A stretch of 20,313 bases of DNA, taken from an uncultured Armatimonadota bacterium. GTDB taxonomy: Bacteria > Armatimonadota > Armatimonadia > Armatimonadales > Armatimonadaceae. The DNA is taken from NCBI GenBank assembly GCA_903924445.1, contig CAIYBQ010000234.1, positions 1 through 20,313 on the forward strand. Direction: 5' to 3'. Positions 7,148-14,099 of this stretch are shown here, one piece after another. Made by a program: the position numbers and the translations under genes. The notes under the pieces were generated by a model, which worked only from the letters and a program-made list of their open reading frames with translations, did no database searches and was not told the DNA's origin. How positions within the stretch are numbered: the first letter of the stretch is position 1; each line of letters starts with the position of its first letter.

Positions 7148-7153
7148 TGAATC

Positions 7154-7159
7154 ATTGTA
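7154..7159 (-). promoter_or_regulatory. putative -10 box for the steA-like operon
   Basis: TACAAT on the minus strand, one base off the consensus, six nt before the ATG at 7147. A weak -35 (TGAGCA) lies 17 bp upstream. Transcription from here would start at or near the start codon, so the message would be leaderless. Confidence 0.45.
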
Positions 7160-7190
7160 TAGCATGCAGTTTCGGATGCTCAGCCAGTGA

Positions 7191-7228
7191 CAGGGGTTGT
7201 GTAAGTTCCAAGGCTACACACAACCCTG
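7191..7228. repeat. imperfect inverted repeat upstream of the steA-like promoter
   Basis: CAGGGGTTGTGT (7191-7202) pairs with ACACAACCCTG (7218-7228) with one bulged base. There is no T tract on either side, so it does not look like a terminator. Sitting just upstream of the proposed promoter, it may be an operator or mRNA hairpin. Confidence 0.45.
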
Positions 7229-7330
7229 AATTGCTCATCAAGAAGAATTTAAACTAATGAAACTGGAGTATTCCCGCGAATTCCACTTGAACGTAGACCA
7301 AAGCGAACTAAGATAACCGCAATCCAGAAC

Positions 7331-7353
7331 TCTTCGGTGATTTTGACCGAAGA
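7331..7353. repeat. perfect 8-bp inverted repeat beyond the rplE terminator
   Basis: TCTTCGGT (7331-7338) and ACCGAAGA (7346-7353) with a 7-nt loop (GATTTTG). It is the second hairpin after rplE. It lacks a T run, so it could mark a 3'-end processing barrier or be a remnant terminator. Confidence 0.55.
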
Positions 7354-7358
7354 AAGAC

Positions 7359-7392
7359 AAAAAAAAGCCCCCCCTCGAATGAGGGAGGGCTT
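7359..7392 (-). terminator. rho-independent terminator after rplE
   Basis: Reading the minus strand, a GC-rich 12-bp stem with one mismatch (AAGCCCTCCCTC side, tetraloop ATTC) is followed by a run of eight T residues (7359-7366). It lies 14 bp after the rplE stop and closes the ribosomal array, separating it from the steA-like operon. Confidence 0.93.
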
Positions 7393-7405
7393 CCGAACAA
7401 CAGTT

Positions 7406-8008
7406 CTAGAACTCCATACGTGTTGCGCCACCAGGCCCAGCATTTGCTGAGGAGCGGAACGGAACACCGAGGAGTGCGAGGAGGTGACGCGCATCGGCAT
7501 CGTTCTCGGCCGTCGTGACCATGATGATGTCCATGCCGCGCATCTTGTCAACCTGATCGTATTGAATCTCAGGGAAGACAAGCTGCTCCTTCATGCCCAT
7601 GGCAAAGTTGCCACGACCATCGAAACTATTTGGGTTTACACCCTGAAAGTCACGAACACGAGGCAGGGTGATGTTGACCAAACGGTCAAGGAACTCCCAC
7701 ATGCGTGCACCACGCAACGTGACCTTACATCCGATTGCTGACCCTTCACGAAGTCGGAAGTTAGCAACGGATTTCTTAGCACGACAAACCATCGGCTTTT
7801 GACCAGAGATTGCAGTCATATCTTTGATTGCATGGTCCATCAGCTTAGGATCACCGCCGGTTTGACCAGCTTTTCCAACGCCCATGTTGATAACAATCTT
7901 CTCGAGCTTTGGGCATTGCATGACGTTGTCGTAGCCAAACTGCTTCATCATCGCAGGGGCAACCTGCTCAGCGTATACACGCTTCAAACGTGGTTCGTAA
8001 TTAGACAT
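7406..8008 (-). CDS. rplE: 50S ribosomal protein L5
   Basis: 200 residues, longer than the usual ~180, with the typical PKLEKIVINMGVG (about 34-46), the loop that contacts 5S rRNA, and FPEIQYDQVDKMRGMDI. The extra length is a small C-terminal tail (RSSANAGPGGATRMEF), not seen in most L5 proteins. L5 links 5S rRNA to the large subunit and contacts S13 and P-site tRNA. The GAGG ribosome binding site (8013-8016) lies four bases before the ATG. A stem-loop sits just upstream. This is the last gene of the array: no rpsN (S14) follows, and a terminator ends the transcript. Confidence 0.97.
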   Translation of the reverse strand: MSNYEPRLKRVYAEQVAPAMMKQFGYDNVMQCPKLEKIVINMGVGKAGQTGGDPKLMDHAIKDMTAISGQKPMVCRAKKSVANFRLREGSAIGCKVTLRGARMWEFLDRLVNITLPRVRDFQGVNPNSFDGRGNFAMGMKEQLVFPEIQYDQVDKMRGMDIIMVTTAENDADARHLLALLGVPFRSSANAGPGGATRMEF

Positions 8009-8024
8009 ATTTCCTCGTTATAAA

Positions 8025-8040
8025 CCGAGTGAAGTCCCGG
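8025..8040 (-). promoter_or_regulatory. stem-loop upstream of the rplE ribosome binding site
   Basis: In the minus-strand RNA CCGGG pairs with CUCGG (one G-U) around a 6-nt loop (ACTTCA), ending 8 nt before the GAGG site. It is a weak hairpin by itself, listed because similar ones occur at other starts in the array. Confidence 0.35.
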
Positions 8041-8080
8041 AATTACACGCAGAGCGCGCCGGGGGGATTCGCAAGGGCGA

Positions 8081-8428
8081 TCAGATTACCTGACCACCCT
8101 TGACTGCGACGCGAACTTTCTTGCCATCGATGACTTGCGAACGAACACGTGTCGCTTCGCCATTTGCATTGACAAGTGCAACCTTGCTCGCAAGAATAGG
8201 CACTTCAACAACAACTTTACCGCCCGTAGGGTTTGGATCAGCTGGTGTTGGCTGTGCTTTTTGGTGCTTGGTTACGAAGTTGATTCCCTCGACGAGAATC
8301 TTACCGGTCTTAGGATAAACCTTGGAGATAACTCCGGTCTTTCCAGCATCCTTACCAGCGAGGACCTTAACAGTATCGCCAGACTTGACCTTGAGCTTAG
8401 CCTCAAACTTGATTGGGGATCGTGGCAT
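8081..8428 (-). CDS. rplX: 50S ribosomal protein L24
   Basis: 115 residues with a KOW motif near the N-terminus (KSGDTVKVLAGKDAGKTGVI, about 15-34) and the following VEGINFVTKHQKAQP, typical of bacterial L24, one of the assembly initiators that bind 23S rRNA. The ATG overlaps the rplN stop (TGATG), so translation is coupled. The 72-bp gap to rplE contains a C-rich run but no clear second promoter. Confidence 0.97.
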   Translation of the reverse strand: MPRSPIKFEAKLKVKSGDTVKVLAGKDAGKTGVISKVYPKTGKILVEGINFVTKHQKAQPTPADPNPTGGKVVVEVPILASKVALVNANGEATRVRSQVIDGKKVRVAVKGGQVI

Positions 8429-8808
8429 CAGAGTACCTCCGGTGCAAGCGAAACAATCTTCATGCCACCAGAAACATTGGTCGCATCACGAAGTTCACGT
8501 GCAATAGGGCCGAAAACGCGTGTACCACGCGGTTCCAGGTTGTTATTGAGAACGACTGCGGCGTTCTCATCAAAGCGCAACGTTGAACCATCAGCACGCT
8601 TAATTGGCTGCTTTGTACGAACGATGACGGCTTTAACAACATCACCCTTCTTGACCGCAGCACCAGGCGTCGCGGACTTCACAGCTGCAACAATGACATC
8701 GCCCACATGGCCGACGCGTGTCATGGAACCTTTGAGAACACGGATACACAGTAAGGATCGTGCACCTGAATTATCCGCAGCACGAAGCCGCGTATATTGT
8801 TGAATCAT
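8428..8808 (-). CDS. rplN: 50S ribosomal protein L14
   Basis: 126 residues (family ~122) starting MIQQYTRLRAADNSGA and ending with the IVSLAPEVL segment. The conserved VRTKQPIKRADGS loop and NLEPRGTRVFGPIARELR are present. L14 lies at the subunit interface and forms bridges with 16S rRNA. In enterobacteria rplN begins the spc operon. Here it follows rpsQ after a 70-bp spacer with a strong hairpin and GGGAG ribosome binding site (8815-8819), but no clear promoter. Confidence 0.98.
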   Translation of the reverse strand: MIQQYTRLRAADNSGARSLLCIRVLKGSMTRVGHVGDVIVAAVKSATPGAAVKKGDVVKAVIVRTKQPIKRADGSTLRFDENAAVVLNNNLEPRGTRVFGPIARELRDATNVSGGMKIVSLAPEVL

Positions 8809-8819
8809 ATCTAACTCCC

Positions 8820-8852
8820 ATCGGCAGCACGGGGTTGCCCCCGCCTGCCGAT
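8820..8852 (-). promoter_or_regulatory. hairpin at the S10/spc junction, touching the rplN ribosome binding site
   Basis: ATCGGCAG (8820-8827) and CTGCCGAT (8845-8852) form a perfect 8-bp stem, with an inner GGGG/CCCC helix round a TTG loop. On the minus strand it ends exactly at GGGAG, the rplN ribosome binding site. No T tract follows, so it is more likely a translation or processing signal than a terminator. Confidence 0.7.
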
Positions 8853-8878
8853 TGCCAATCTATGGCGTGCGACGCAAA

Positions 8879-9145
8879 CTACTTAGCCTTTTCAACGACC
8901 TTGAGCAAGCGCCAATTCTTATTCTTCGAGATCGGACGACATTCCATTATCTCAACGGTATCGCCGATTCCAGCTTCACCATTTTCATCGTGCGCTTGGA
9001 AACGGGTAGACCGCTTCATCGTACGTCCGTACAGAGGGTGAGACTTAAGAGTATTAACCTGAACAACGATGGTCTTCTCCATCTTGTCAGAAACGACCAC
9101 ACCCTGTCTCGTTTTACGAATACCGCGTTGCAAATCTTCAGACAT
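8879..9145 (-). CDS. rpsQ: 30S ribosomal protein S17
   Basis: 88 residues with the OB-fold S17 features: RQGVVVSDKMEKTIVVQV (about 13-30), HPLYGRTMKRSTRFQAHDE, and GDTVEIMECRPISKNKNWRL. S17 binds 16S rRNA helices early in 30S assembly. The start overlaps the rpmC stop (TAATG). It ends the S10-type part of the array, before the hairpin spacer that leads to rplN. Confidence 0.97.
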   Translation of the reverse strand: MSEDLQRGIRKTRQGVVVSDKMEKTIVVQVNTLKSHPLYGRTMKRSTRFQAHDENGEAGIGDTVEIMECRPISKNKNWRLLKVVEKAK

Positions 9146-9360
9146 TACTTAGCCTCCACTTGATTCAAGTACGTCAGAATCCGAGCAATCTGCTTGCGCG
9201 TATTCGCCAACTCTGCCGTGTTCTCCAGCTGTCGCTTGCCCAGTGAAAACTGAAGCTGCCACAGCTTGAGGCGGGTTTCATCCAACTTAGCCCGAAGACC
9301 AGCGGCATCCAGCCCGTTTAACTCCTCACGGCTCTCCTTTGCCAATCTATTATTCGGCAT
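9145..9360 (-). CDS. rpmC: 50S ribosomal protein L29
   Basis: 71 residues: MPNNRLAKESREELNGLDA, then the two-helix LWQLQFSLGKRQLENTAELA, then RKQIARILTYLN, as in L29, which lies at the exit tunnel and helps recruit chaperones and SRP. The frame is open much further upstream, but the added residues are the antisense-looking rplP overlap and are not L29-like. The ATG at 9360 has GGAG (9368-9371) seven bases upstream. It overlaps the end of rplP by 11 bp. Confidence 0.96.
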   Translation of the reverse strand: MPNNRLAKESREELNGLDAAGLRAKLDETRLKLWQLQFSLGKRQLENTAELANTRKQIARILTYLNQVEAK

Positions 9361-9799
9361 GAACCGTCTCCTTCTCCACAGCCGCCGCTTCGGAGGCACG
9401 TGAAATGAATTTCGTAGCGATCGGGAGTTTGTGTGCAGCAAGTCGCATCGCTTCTCGTGCAAGTTCTTCCGATACACCATGCATTTCAAACAGCATACGA
9501 CCAGGCTTAACAACAGCAACCCAGCCATCAGGTGCGCCCTTGCCGGAACCCATACGAGTTTCAGCCGGCTTTTTGGTATAGGACTTATCTGGAAAAATAC
9601 GAATCCAGATCTTACCGCCACGACGAATCTTACGGGTCATTGCAATACGAGCAGCCTCAATCTGGTTTGCTGTCATCCAGCAAGATTCAAGCGCTTGAAG
9701 TCCAAAATCACCGAAGTTGAGACGCGTTCCACCGGAGGCAACTCCCCGTCGGTGTCCACGATGCATGCGTCGATATTTGACGCGCTTAGGAGCCAACAT
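9350..9799 (-). CDS. rplP: 50S ribosomal protein L16
   Basis: 149 residues: MLAPKRVKYRRMHRG at the N-terminus, then GDFGLQALESCWMTANQIEAAR, and PAETRMGSGKGAPDGWVAVVKPG in the middle, all family signatures. L16 organises the peptidyl-transferase centre and A-site region. The tail (about 134-149) is a variable extension, SRASEAAAVEKETVHAE-like and acidic. It starts three bases after rpsC ends. Confidence 0.97.
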   Translation of the reverse strand: MLAPKRVKYRRMHRGHRRGVASGGTRLNFGDFGLQALESCWMTANQIEAARIAMTRKIRRGGKIWIRIFPDKSYTKKPAETRMGSGKGAPDGWVAVVKPGRMLFEMHGVSEELAREAMRLAAHKLPIATKFISRASEAAAVEKETVHAE

Positions 9800-9802
9800 A
9801 GA

Positions 9803-10636
9803 TTACTGACCTCCACCAGATGTAAACGAACCGGATCCGGCGTATCCACCGCCTTCACGAGGACCACGTCCACGTGGACCACCGGCTCCAGGACGACCCG
9901 GGCCACGCTGACCACCACCGCCACGGCCACCACGGCCACGGCGATCATCATCACCACGACCAGCGCTAGGACGTGCAGCAGGATTGTCCATCGGACGACG
10001 TGCACCAGGGAGAATATCGCCCTTGTAGATCCAGACCTTGACGCCGATTGTGCTGTAAGCAGTTACAGCTTCATAGAAGCCATAATCGATATCCGCACGC
10101 AGGGTATGGAGAGGAATCTTTCCTTGACGATCAGACTCTTTACGTGCCATTTCTGCACCGCCAAGGCGGCCAGCTACATGACACCGGATTCCGAGTACAC
10201 CAAGACGCATTGCACGGGTTACTGCCTGACGCATTGCACGCTTGTAACCAATACGCTTCTCGATCTGCTGAGCAATAGACTCAGCGACTAGCTGCGCATT
10301 TGTTTCCAGTTGACGAATTTCCTGCACATTGACATGCACAGTCTTCTTGGTCAACTTTTCGAGATCACCACGGAGTAAGTCAACGCCTGCGCCACCCTTA
10401 CCAATAATGATTCCGGGCTTCGCTGTGTGCAATGTAACTCGCACTTGGTTTGCCTGGCGCTCAATTTCGGTCTTGGCGATTGCAGCGTTTTCCCACCCAC
10501 GGCGCTTCTTGACGATTTTACGGATCTTGTAGTCTTCCAGAACAAAGGCAGCATACTGCTTGTCTGCATACCACTTCGAATCGGCATCACGGATTACACC
10601 GATACGGAAACCGATAGGATGAATTTTCTGTCCCAT
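9803..10636 (-). CDS. rpsC: 30S ribosomal protein S3 with a Gly/Arg-rich tail
   Basis: 277 residues against the usual 210-240. The N-terminal KH domain has IIIGKGG (77-82), and the C-terminal domain has LGIRCHVAGRLGGAEMAR and GVKVWIYKGDILPG. S3 lies at the mRNA entry channel with S4 and S5. From about residue 213 the sequence becomes a low-complexity Arg/Gly-rich tail of about 64 residues, with RGRGGRGGGGQRGPGRPG-type repeats, then a Gly/Ser end. Such tails occur in some lineages and are likely disordered and able to bind RNA. The start overlaps the rplV stop. Confidence 0.97.
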   Translation of the reverse strand: MGQKIHPIGFRIGVIRDADSKWYADKQYAAFVLEDYKIRKIVKKRRGWENAAIAKTEIERQANQVRVTLHTAKPGIIIGKGGAGVDLLRGDLEKLTKKTVHVNVQEIRQLETNAQLVAESIAQQIEKRIGYKRAMRQAVTRAMRLGVLGIRCHVAGRLGGAEMARKESDRQGKIPLHTLRADIDYGFYEAVTAYSTIGVKVWIYKGDILPGARRPMDNPAARPSAGRGDDDRRGRGGRGGGGQRGPGRPGAGGPRGRGPREGGGYAGSGSFTSGGGQ

Positions 10637-11130
10637 TATGCTTGTTCCTCTACGGTCGTATCCACAGGTGCTTCAGCTGTATCCGTTGCGACATCTGCAA
10701 CAACATCAACGATCTCTTCAACAACGACTGGCTCGACCTTGAGGTCAGCACGGAGAGGCGCCTTAGGAGCCTTCTTACCAGTCTTGATCGGCTTCGGAGC
10801 GCCTTCAGCAACTACAATCGTGATGTGACTGGAGCGCTTGAGAATCGCATAGGCACGACCTTGGGCACGTGGTTGAACACGCTTCATCGAAGGCCCTACG
10901 TCGACAAAACAACGTGCAATCTTGAGATTCGTCAAATCAAGACCATGGTTGTTGCCAGCATTGGCCATCGCAGAGCGCAGAACTTTGCTGATCTCAGCGG
11001 CTGCATGGTTAGGCGTGAACTTAAGGATGTCCAGCGCATCGGCTGCATACTTCCCACGAACCGTATCAAGTACGAATCGAACTTTACGTGGCCCCATACG
11101 TACGTAGCGGGCTGTAGCTTGTGCTTCCAT
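10636..11130 (-). CDS. rplV: 50S ribosomal protein L22 with a charged C-terminal extension
   Basis: 164 residues against about 110. Residues 1-111 are normal L22: ARYVRMGPRKVRFVLDTVRG, then the NHGLDLTNLKIARCFVDVGP loop, and the tunnel beta-hairpin around RVQPRAQGRAYAILKRSSHI. L22 lines the exit tunnel and contacts all 23S domains. The remaining ~53 residues form an extra tail: first lysine-rich (PKPIKTGKKAPKAP), then strongly acidic and Val/Asp/Glu-rich (VVVEEIVDVVADVATDT). The adjacent S3 gene has a basic tail, so the two extensions have opposite charge. Confidence 0.97.
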   Translation of the reverse strand: MEAQATARYVRMGPRKVRFVLDTVRGKYAADALDILKFTPNHAAAEISKVLRSAMANAGNNHGLDLTNLKIARCFVDVGPSMKRVQPRAQGRAYAILKRSSHITIVVAEGAPKPIKTGKKAPKAPLRADLKVEPVVVEEIVDVVADVATDTAEAPVDTTVEEQA

Positions 11131-11141
11131 TTCTCTACCCC

Positions 11142-11429
11142 CTACTTCCGCATACGAGTCGACTGGCCTGTACCACCAGCGTGACCCTTGAACGTCTTCG
11201 TTTGGGAGAATTCCCCAAGCTTATGACCAACCATGTTTTCGGTCACAAAAACTGGCACATGCTTCCGGCCGTCATGGACAGCAAATGTGTGTCCAATAAA
11301 CGACGGAAAAATCGTAGAACGGCGAGACCAGGTTTTGATAATCCTTTTCTCACCCTTTTCGTTCAGCTGATCGACTTTATCGAGCAGCTTAGGATCCGCA
11401 AACGGACCCTTCTTGAGAGATCGTCCCAT
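11142..11429 (-). CDS. rpsS: 30S ribosomal protein S19
   Basis: 95 residues beginning MGRSLKKGPFADPKLLDKV, with IIKTWSRRSTIFPSFIGHTF and the KLGEFSQTKTFKGH end, all typical. S19 is at the head of the 30S subunit with S13. The frame is open 18 residues further upstream, but GAGGAG (11435-11440) five bases before this ATG and the family start decide it. It ends 11 bp before rplV and is preceded by a 111-bp spacer with three hairpins. Confidence 0.98.
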   Translation of the reverse strand: MGRSLKKGPFADPKLLDKVDQLNEKGEKRIIKTWSRRSTIFPSFIGHTFAVHDGRKHVPVFVTENMVGHKLGEFSQTKTFKGHAGGTGQSTRMRK

Positions 11430-11434
11430 TATTA

Positions 11435-11440
11435 CTCCTC
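11435..11440 (-). promoter_or_regulatory. ribosome binding site of rpsS
   Basis: GAGGAG on the minus strand five nt before the ATG at 11429. It fixes the start against the longer open frame, and it directly touches the hairpin at 11441-11460. Confidence 0.8.
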
Positions 11441-11460
11441 GTCGGATTAATGCATCCGAC
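11441..11460 (-). promoter_or_regulatory. hairpin touching the rpsS ribosome binding site
   Basis: GTCGGAT (11441-11447) and ATCCGAC (11454-11460), a perfect 7-bp stem with a 6-nt loop. On the minus strand it ends immediately before GAGGAG. Confidence 0.6.
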
Positions 11461-11473
11461 CATTGCCCCAGAC

Positions 11474-11521
11474 GTAGAACCATCTACCGGGTGCGTGGCA
11501 CCAGACAATGCCTGATGCCAC
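11474..11521 (-). repeat. two further hairpins in the rplB-rpsS spacer
   Basis: The distal one is GTGGCA (11495-11500) with TGCCAC (11516-11521), extended by CAG/CTG across a single mismatch. The proximal one is GTAGA (11474-11478) with TCTAC (11483-11487), loop of four. Together with the one at the ribosome binding site they fill most of the 111-bp spacer, with no T tract. Confidence 0.5.
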
Positions 11522-11540
11522 ATCGACGTTCGTAGTGAGA

Positions 11541-12368
11541 CTACTTACGCCGTCTGACGATAAACTTATCGGTTGATTTGTTGCGTCGCGTCTTGAATCC
11601 AATAGCGAGCACACCCGTAGCCGAAACCGGGCCCTTCTTACGACCAACAGGAGATTGACCTTCACCACCACCATGGGGGTGGTCCCTTGGGTTCATGGCA
11701 ACACCACGGACTTGAGGACGACGTCCCATCCACCGGGTCTTACCAGCTTTACCCCAAGATTCATTCTCATGCTCAAGGTTTCCAACTTGACCAATCGTTG
11801 CACGACAGGTCAGAAGAATCTTACGCATTTCACCGGATGGCAAACGCAAGGTAGCGTACTTGCCTTCTTTTGCCATCAACTGAGCACCAGAACCAGCGGA
11901 ACGTACAAACTGTCCACCAGCACCAGGGCGCAGCTCAACATTATGAACTGTCGTACCAACCGGGATGTTGACCAACGGAAGCGCATTTCCAACCTTGATG
12001 TCAGAGTCAGCGCCGTTGAAGACCGCATCACCTGGCTTCATACCAACAGCAGCAAGGACATATGCCTTTGTGCCATCAGCATACTGAACAAGCGCGATAC
12101 GACAGGTTCGGTTTGGATCGTATTCGATCGCAGAGACCGTTCCTTCAACGCCATCTTTGTTACGCTTGAAGTCAACCAAGCGGTACATACGCTTGTGTCC
12201 GCCACCACGATGGCGAACAGTAATGCGCCCCTGATTGTTACGGCCAGCACTCTTCTTCAAAGGTGCAAGCAGGCTCTTTTCCGGCTTGTCCTTTGTGATT
12301 TCCTCGAATGAAGAAATCGCCATGTGACGACGGCCAGGTGTTATAGGCTTAAACTTTCGTACTGGCAT
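11541..12368 (-). CDS. rplB: 50S ribosomal protein L2
   Basis: 275 residues: KKSAGRNNQGRITVRHRGGG near residues 38-55, then GDAVFNGADSDIKVGNALPL, then the C-terminal RGVAMNPRDHPHGGGEG loop (His residues needed for peptidyl-transferase function). L2 is one of the main 23S rRNA binding proteins. The open frame goes 14 residues upstream, but GGGAG is just before the ATG at 12368 and the N-terminus PVRKFKPITPGRR matches the family. It starts one base after rplW ends. Confidence 0.98.
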   Translation of the reverse strand: MPVRKFKPITPGRRHMAISSFEEITKDKPEKSLLAPLKKSAGRNNQGRITVRHRGGGHKRMYRLVDFKRNKDGVEGTVSAIEYDPNRTCRIALVQYADGTKAYVLAAVGMKPGDAVFNGADSDIKVGNALPLVNIPVGTTVHNVELRPGAGGQFVRSAGSGAQLMAKEGKYATLRLPSGEMRKILLTCRATIGQVGNLEHENESWGKAGKTRWMGRRPQVRGVAMNPRDHPHGGGEGQSPVGRKKGPVSATGVLAIGFKTRRNKSTDKFIVRRRK

Positions 12369-12369
12369 T

Positions 12370-12687
12370 TTACACTCCCTCGAAGATCTGGATCGATTGA
12401 CCCTCGGCAACGGTTACGATGGCCTTCTTGACCGATGGAGTACGGCCAGTGCTTGAGCGACCAAACATCCGGTAGCGCTTTACACGTCCCTTGGTCAGGA
12501 TTGTGTTCACATTCGTAACCGTGATAGCGCCGCCATCCGTAGTGGTAAACAGCTTCTCAACTGCTTCACGGATTTGCATCTTGTTTGCACCGACGTGAAC
12601 AACAAACGCATACTTGCGCTCACCGCTCATCGTTAGTGCCTTTTCAGTGATGACAGGTCGAAGGATAGTGCTATAGAGATTAGGCAT
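12370..12687 (-). CDS. rplW: 50S ribosomal protein L23
   Basis: 105 residues: LYSTILRPVITEKALTM at the start, KYAFVVHVGANKMQIREAVEKLF (about 26-47), then the GRSSTGRTPSVKKAIVTV loop. L23 lies at the exit-tunnel opening where trigger factor and SRP bind. Its start overlaps the end of rplD by 8 bp, so it is translationally coupled. Confidence 0.98.
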   Translation of the reverse strand: MPNLYSTILRPVITEKALTMSGERKYAFVVHVGANKMQIREAVEKLFTTTDGGAITVTNVNTILTKGRVKRYRMFGRSSTGRTPSVKKAIVTVAEGQSIQIFEGV

Positions 12688-13327
12688 TTTCAGTCACCTC
12701 ACCCGCCCACACGGAGTCAATCTTCCGGATTGCAGCCTTTGTAGCAACAATGATTCCGCCATTGACAACATCACGCGTCGAAAACGCCGGAGCTACACGA
12801 AGCGTGATACCTTCGATGTTCCGGAGAGACTTGATGACAGTCTCGTCTTCACCCTCAATAATCACAAGTGATTTACGAGCTCCGCCAGTGACTTCCTTGA
12901 GGAACGTTGCCGCAGCCTTTGTTGAAATCTTTTCCATCGGGAAGGAATCAACAACGATCAACTCAGCATCGTTCAACTTTGCGGTAAGCGCACTCCAGAT
13001 AGCCAAACGCTTCATCTTCTTAGGAAGCGCATGCCCCAGATCGCGAGGATGAGGACCGTGAGCAGCTCCACCCTTACGCCAGTGTGGCGCAATGATCGAA
13101 CCTTGTCGCGCACGACCAGTTCCCTTTTGCTTAAATGGCTTGCGTCCACCACCAAACATGTCTCCACGTCCAGGCGCATTACGCGTATCCTGGCGGCGGT
13201 TTTCCATCTCGGCTTTGACAGCCTGGTGCATCAAAGGGATATTGACGCGGGCAGCGAACACACGCTCAGATGCGGTGACCTCGCCTGCCTGCTTTCCCCC
13301 AATCGTTTTTATCGCCAACGTAGGCAT
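12680..13327 (-). CDS. rplD: 50S ribosomal protein L4
   Basis: 215 residues with RQDTRNAPGRGDMFGGGRKPFKQKGTGRAR (tunnel loop, about 44-73), GGAAHGPHPRDLG and the KIDSVWAGEV C-terminus. L4 lines the exit tunnel constriction; in enterobacteria it also represses its own operon through the S10 leader. A GGAG ribosome binding site (13335-13338) seven bases upstream fixes the ATG, with a hairpin one base beyond it. Confidence 0.98.
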   Translation of the reverse strand: MPTLAIKTIGGKQAGEVTASERVFAARVNIPLMHQAVKAEMENRRQDTRNAPGRGDMFGGGRKPFKQKGTGRARQGSIIAPHWRKGGAAHGPHPRDLGHALPKKMKRLAIWSALTAKLNDAELIVVDSFPMEKISTKAAATFLKEVTGGARKSLVIIEGEDETVIKSLRNIEGITLRVAPAFSTRDVVNGGIIVATKAAIRKIDSVWAGEVTENA

Positions 13328-13339
13328 AATTATTCTCCG

Positions 13340-13361
13340 AACCAGTGATTCAACACTGATT
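13340..13361 (-). promoter_or_regulatory. hairpin next to the rplD ribosome binding site
   Basis: On the minus strand AATCAGTG pairs with CACTGGTT (8 bp, one T-G) around a 6-nt loop (TTGAAT). It begins in the rplC stop codon and ends one base before GGAG. It is a possible translation-coupling or processing element. Confidence 0.55.
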
Positions 13362-14037
13362 ACTTCTTCTTACTTGAGCGAACGGTCTCGACACGAACCT
13401 TAACCTTCTCAGCACGACGCGCCTTCGTCACTTCGACGAGTGCGCCATCGGGACCAGGAACGGCTCCACGAACAAACAAAAGGTTGTCCGCGACGTCAAA
13501 CCGAACGACCTTCAGGCCGAACTGAGTCACTCGCTCTCCACCCATGCGTCCAGGCTTCTTATTACCCTTGAACGTACGTGCCGCATCGGTGGCTCCACCA
13601 GACTGTGGCTTACGGTGAACCATCGAACCGTGCGTCATGTCACCACCATGGAAGTGATAACGCTTGACTACACCAGCGAAACCCTTGCCCTTGGATGTGC
13701 CACTAACGACAACACGCTCACCGATGGCGAAGATATCAGCGGTGATCACATCACCAACCGACACAGTTGCGTCCGCTTGAATTGCAAACTCACGCAAGTG
13801 ACGGCGCGGTTGAACACCAGCAGCACGCAGGTGGCCCTGCTCAGGACGAGTCAAGCGGTCTACCCGACATTCACCAAATGCAACCTGAGCTGCAGAATAG
13901 CCATCGGTTTCAACCGTACGCACCTGAGTAACAACGTTTGGCTCAACAGCCAAAACCGTTACAGGAACAACCTTACCCTCTTCATCGAAGAGTTGGGTCA
14001 TACCGACCTTGCGGCCGAGAATTCCCTTAATTGACAT
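13360..14037 (-). CDS. rplC: 50S ribosomal protein L3
   Basis: 225 residues: MSIKGILGRKVGMTQLFDEEG at the N-terminus, then GERVVVSGTSKGKGFAGVVKR, then the loop HRKPQSGGATDAARTFKGNKK that reaches towards the peptidyl-transferase centre. That loop has PQSGGATDAAR where many bacteria have a GSIGA-type sequence, a weak lineage mark. The ATG has GGAGG upstream. It is preceded by rpsJ with a 62-bp spacer. Confidence 0.98.
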   Translation of the reverse strand: MSIKGILGRKVGMTQLFDEEGKVVPVTVLAVEPNVVTQVRTVETDGYSAAQVAFGECRVDRLTRPEQGHLRAAGVQPRRHLREFAIQADATVSVGDVITADIFAIGERVVVSGTSKGKGFAGVVKRYHFHGGDMTHGSMVHRKPQSGGATDAARTFKGNKKPGRMGGERVTQFGLKVVRFDVADNLLFVRGAVPGPDGALVEVTKARRAEKVKVRVETVRSSKKK

Positions 14038-14099
14038 AACTAACCTCCACGGCGCACCTGGGGACCTATATCCTTGCGTGACGCGGTATTCTCTCTAAC

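Noticed and set aside
7166..7405. Possible small ribosomal gene (S14, L36) after rplE
   Set aside because: Only very short frames (for example a 19-residue one near 7257) were visible, none with a zinc-knuckle or basic pattern of S14 or L36.
9431..10291. Long plus-strand open frame across rplP and rpsC (286 residues)
   Set aside because: It is antisense to two certain ribosomal genes, with Thr-rich low-complexity sequence that mirrors the S3 Gly/Arg tail.
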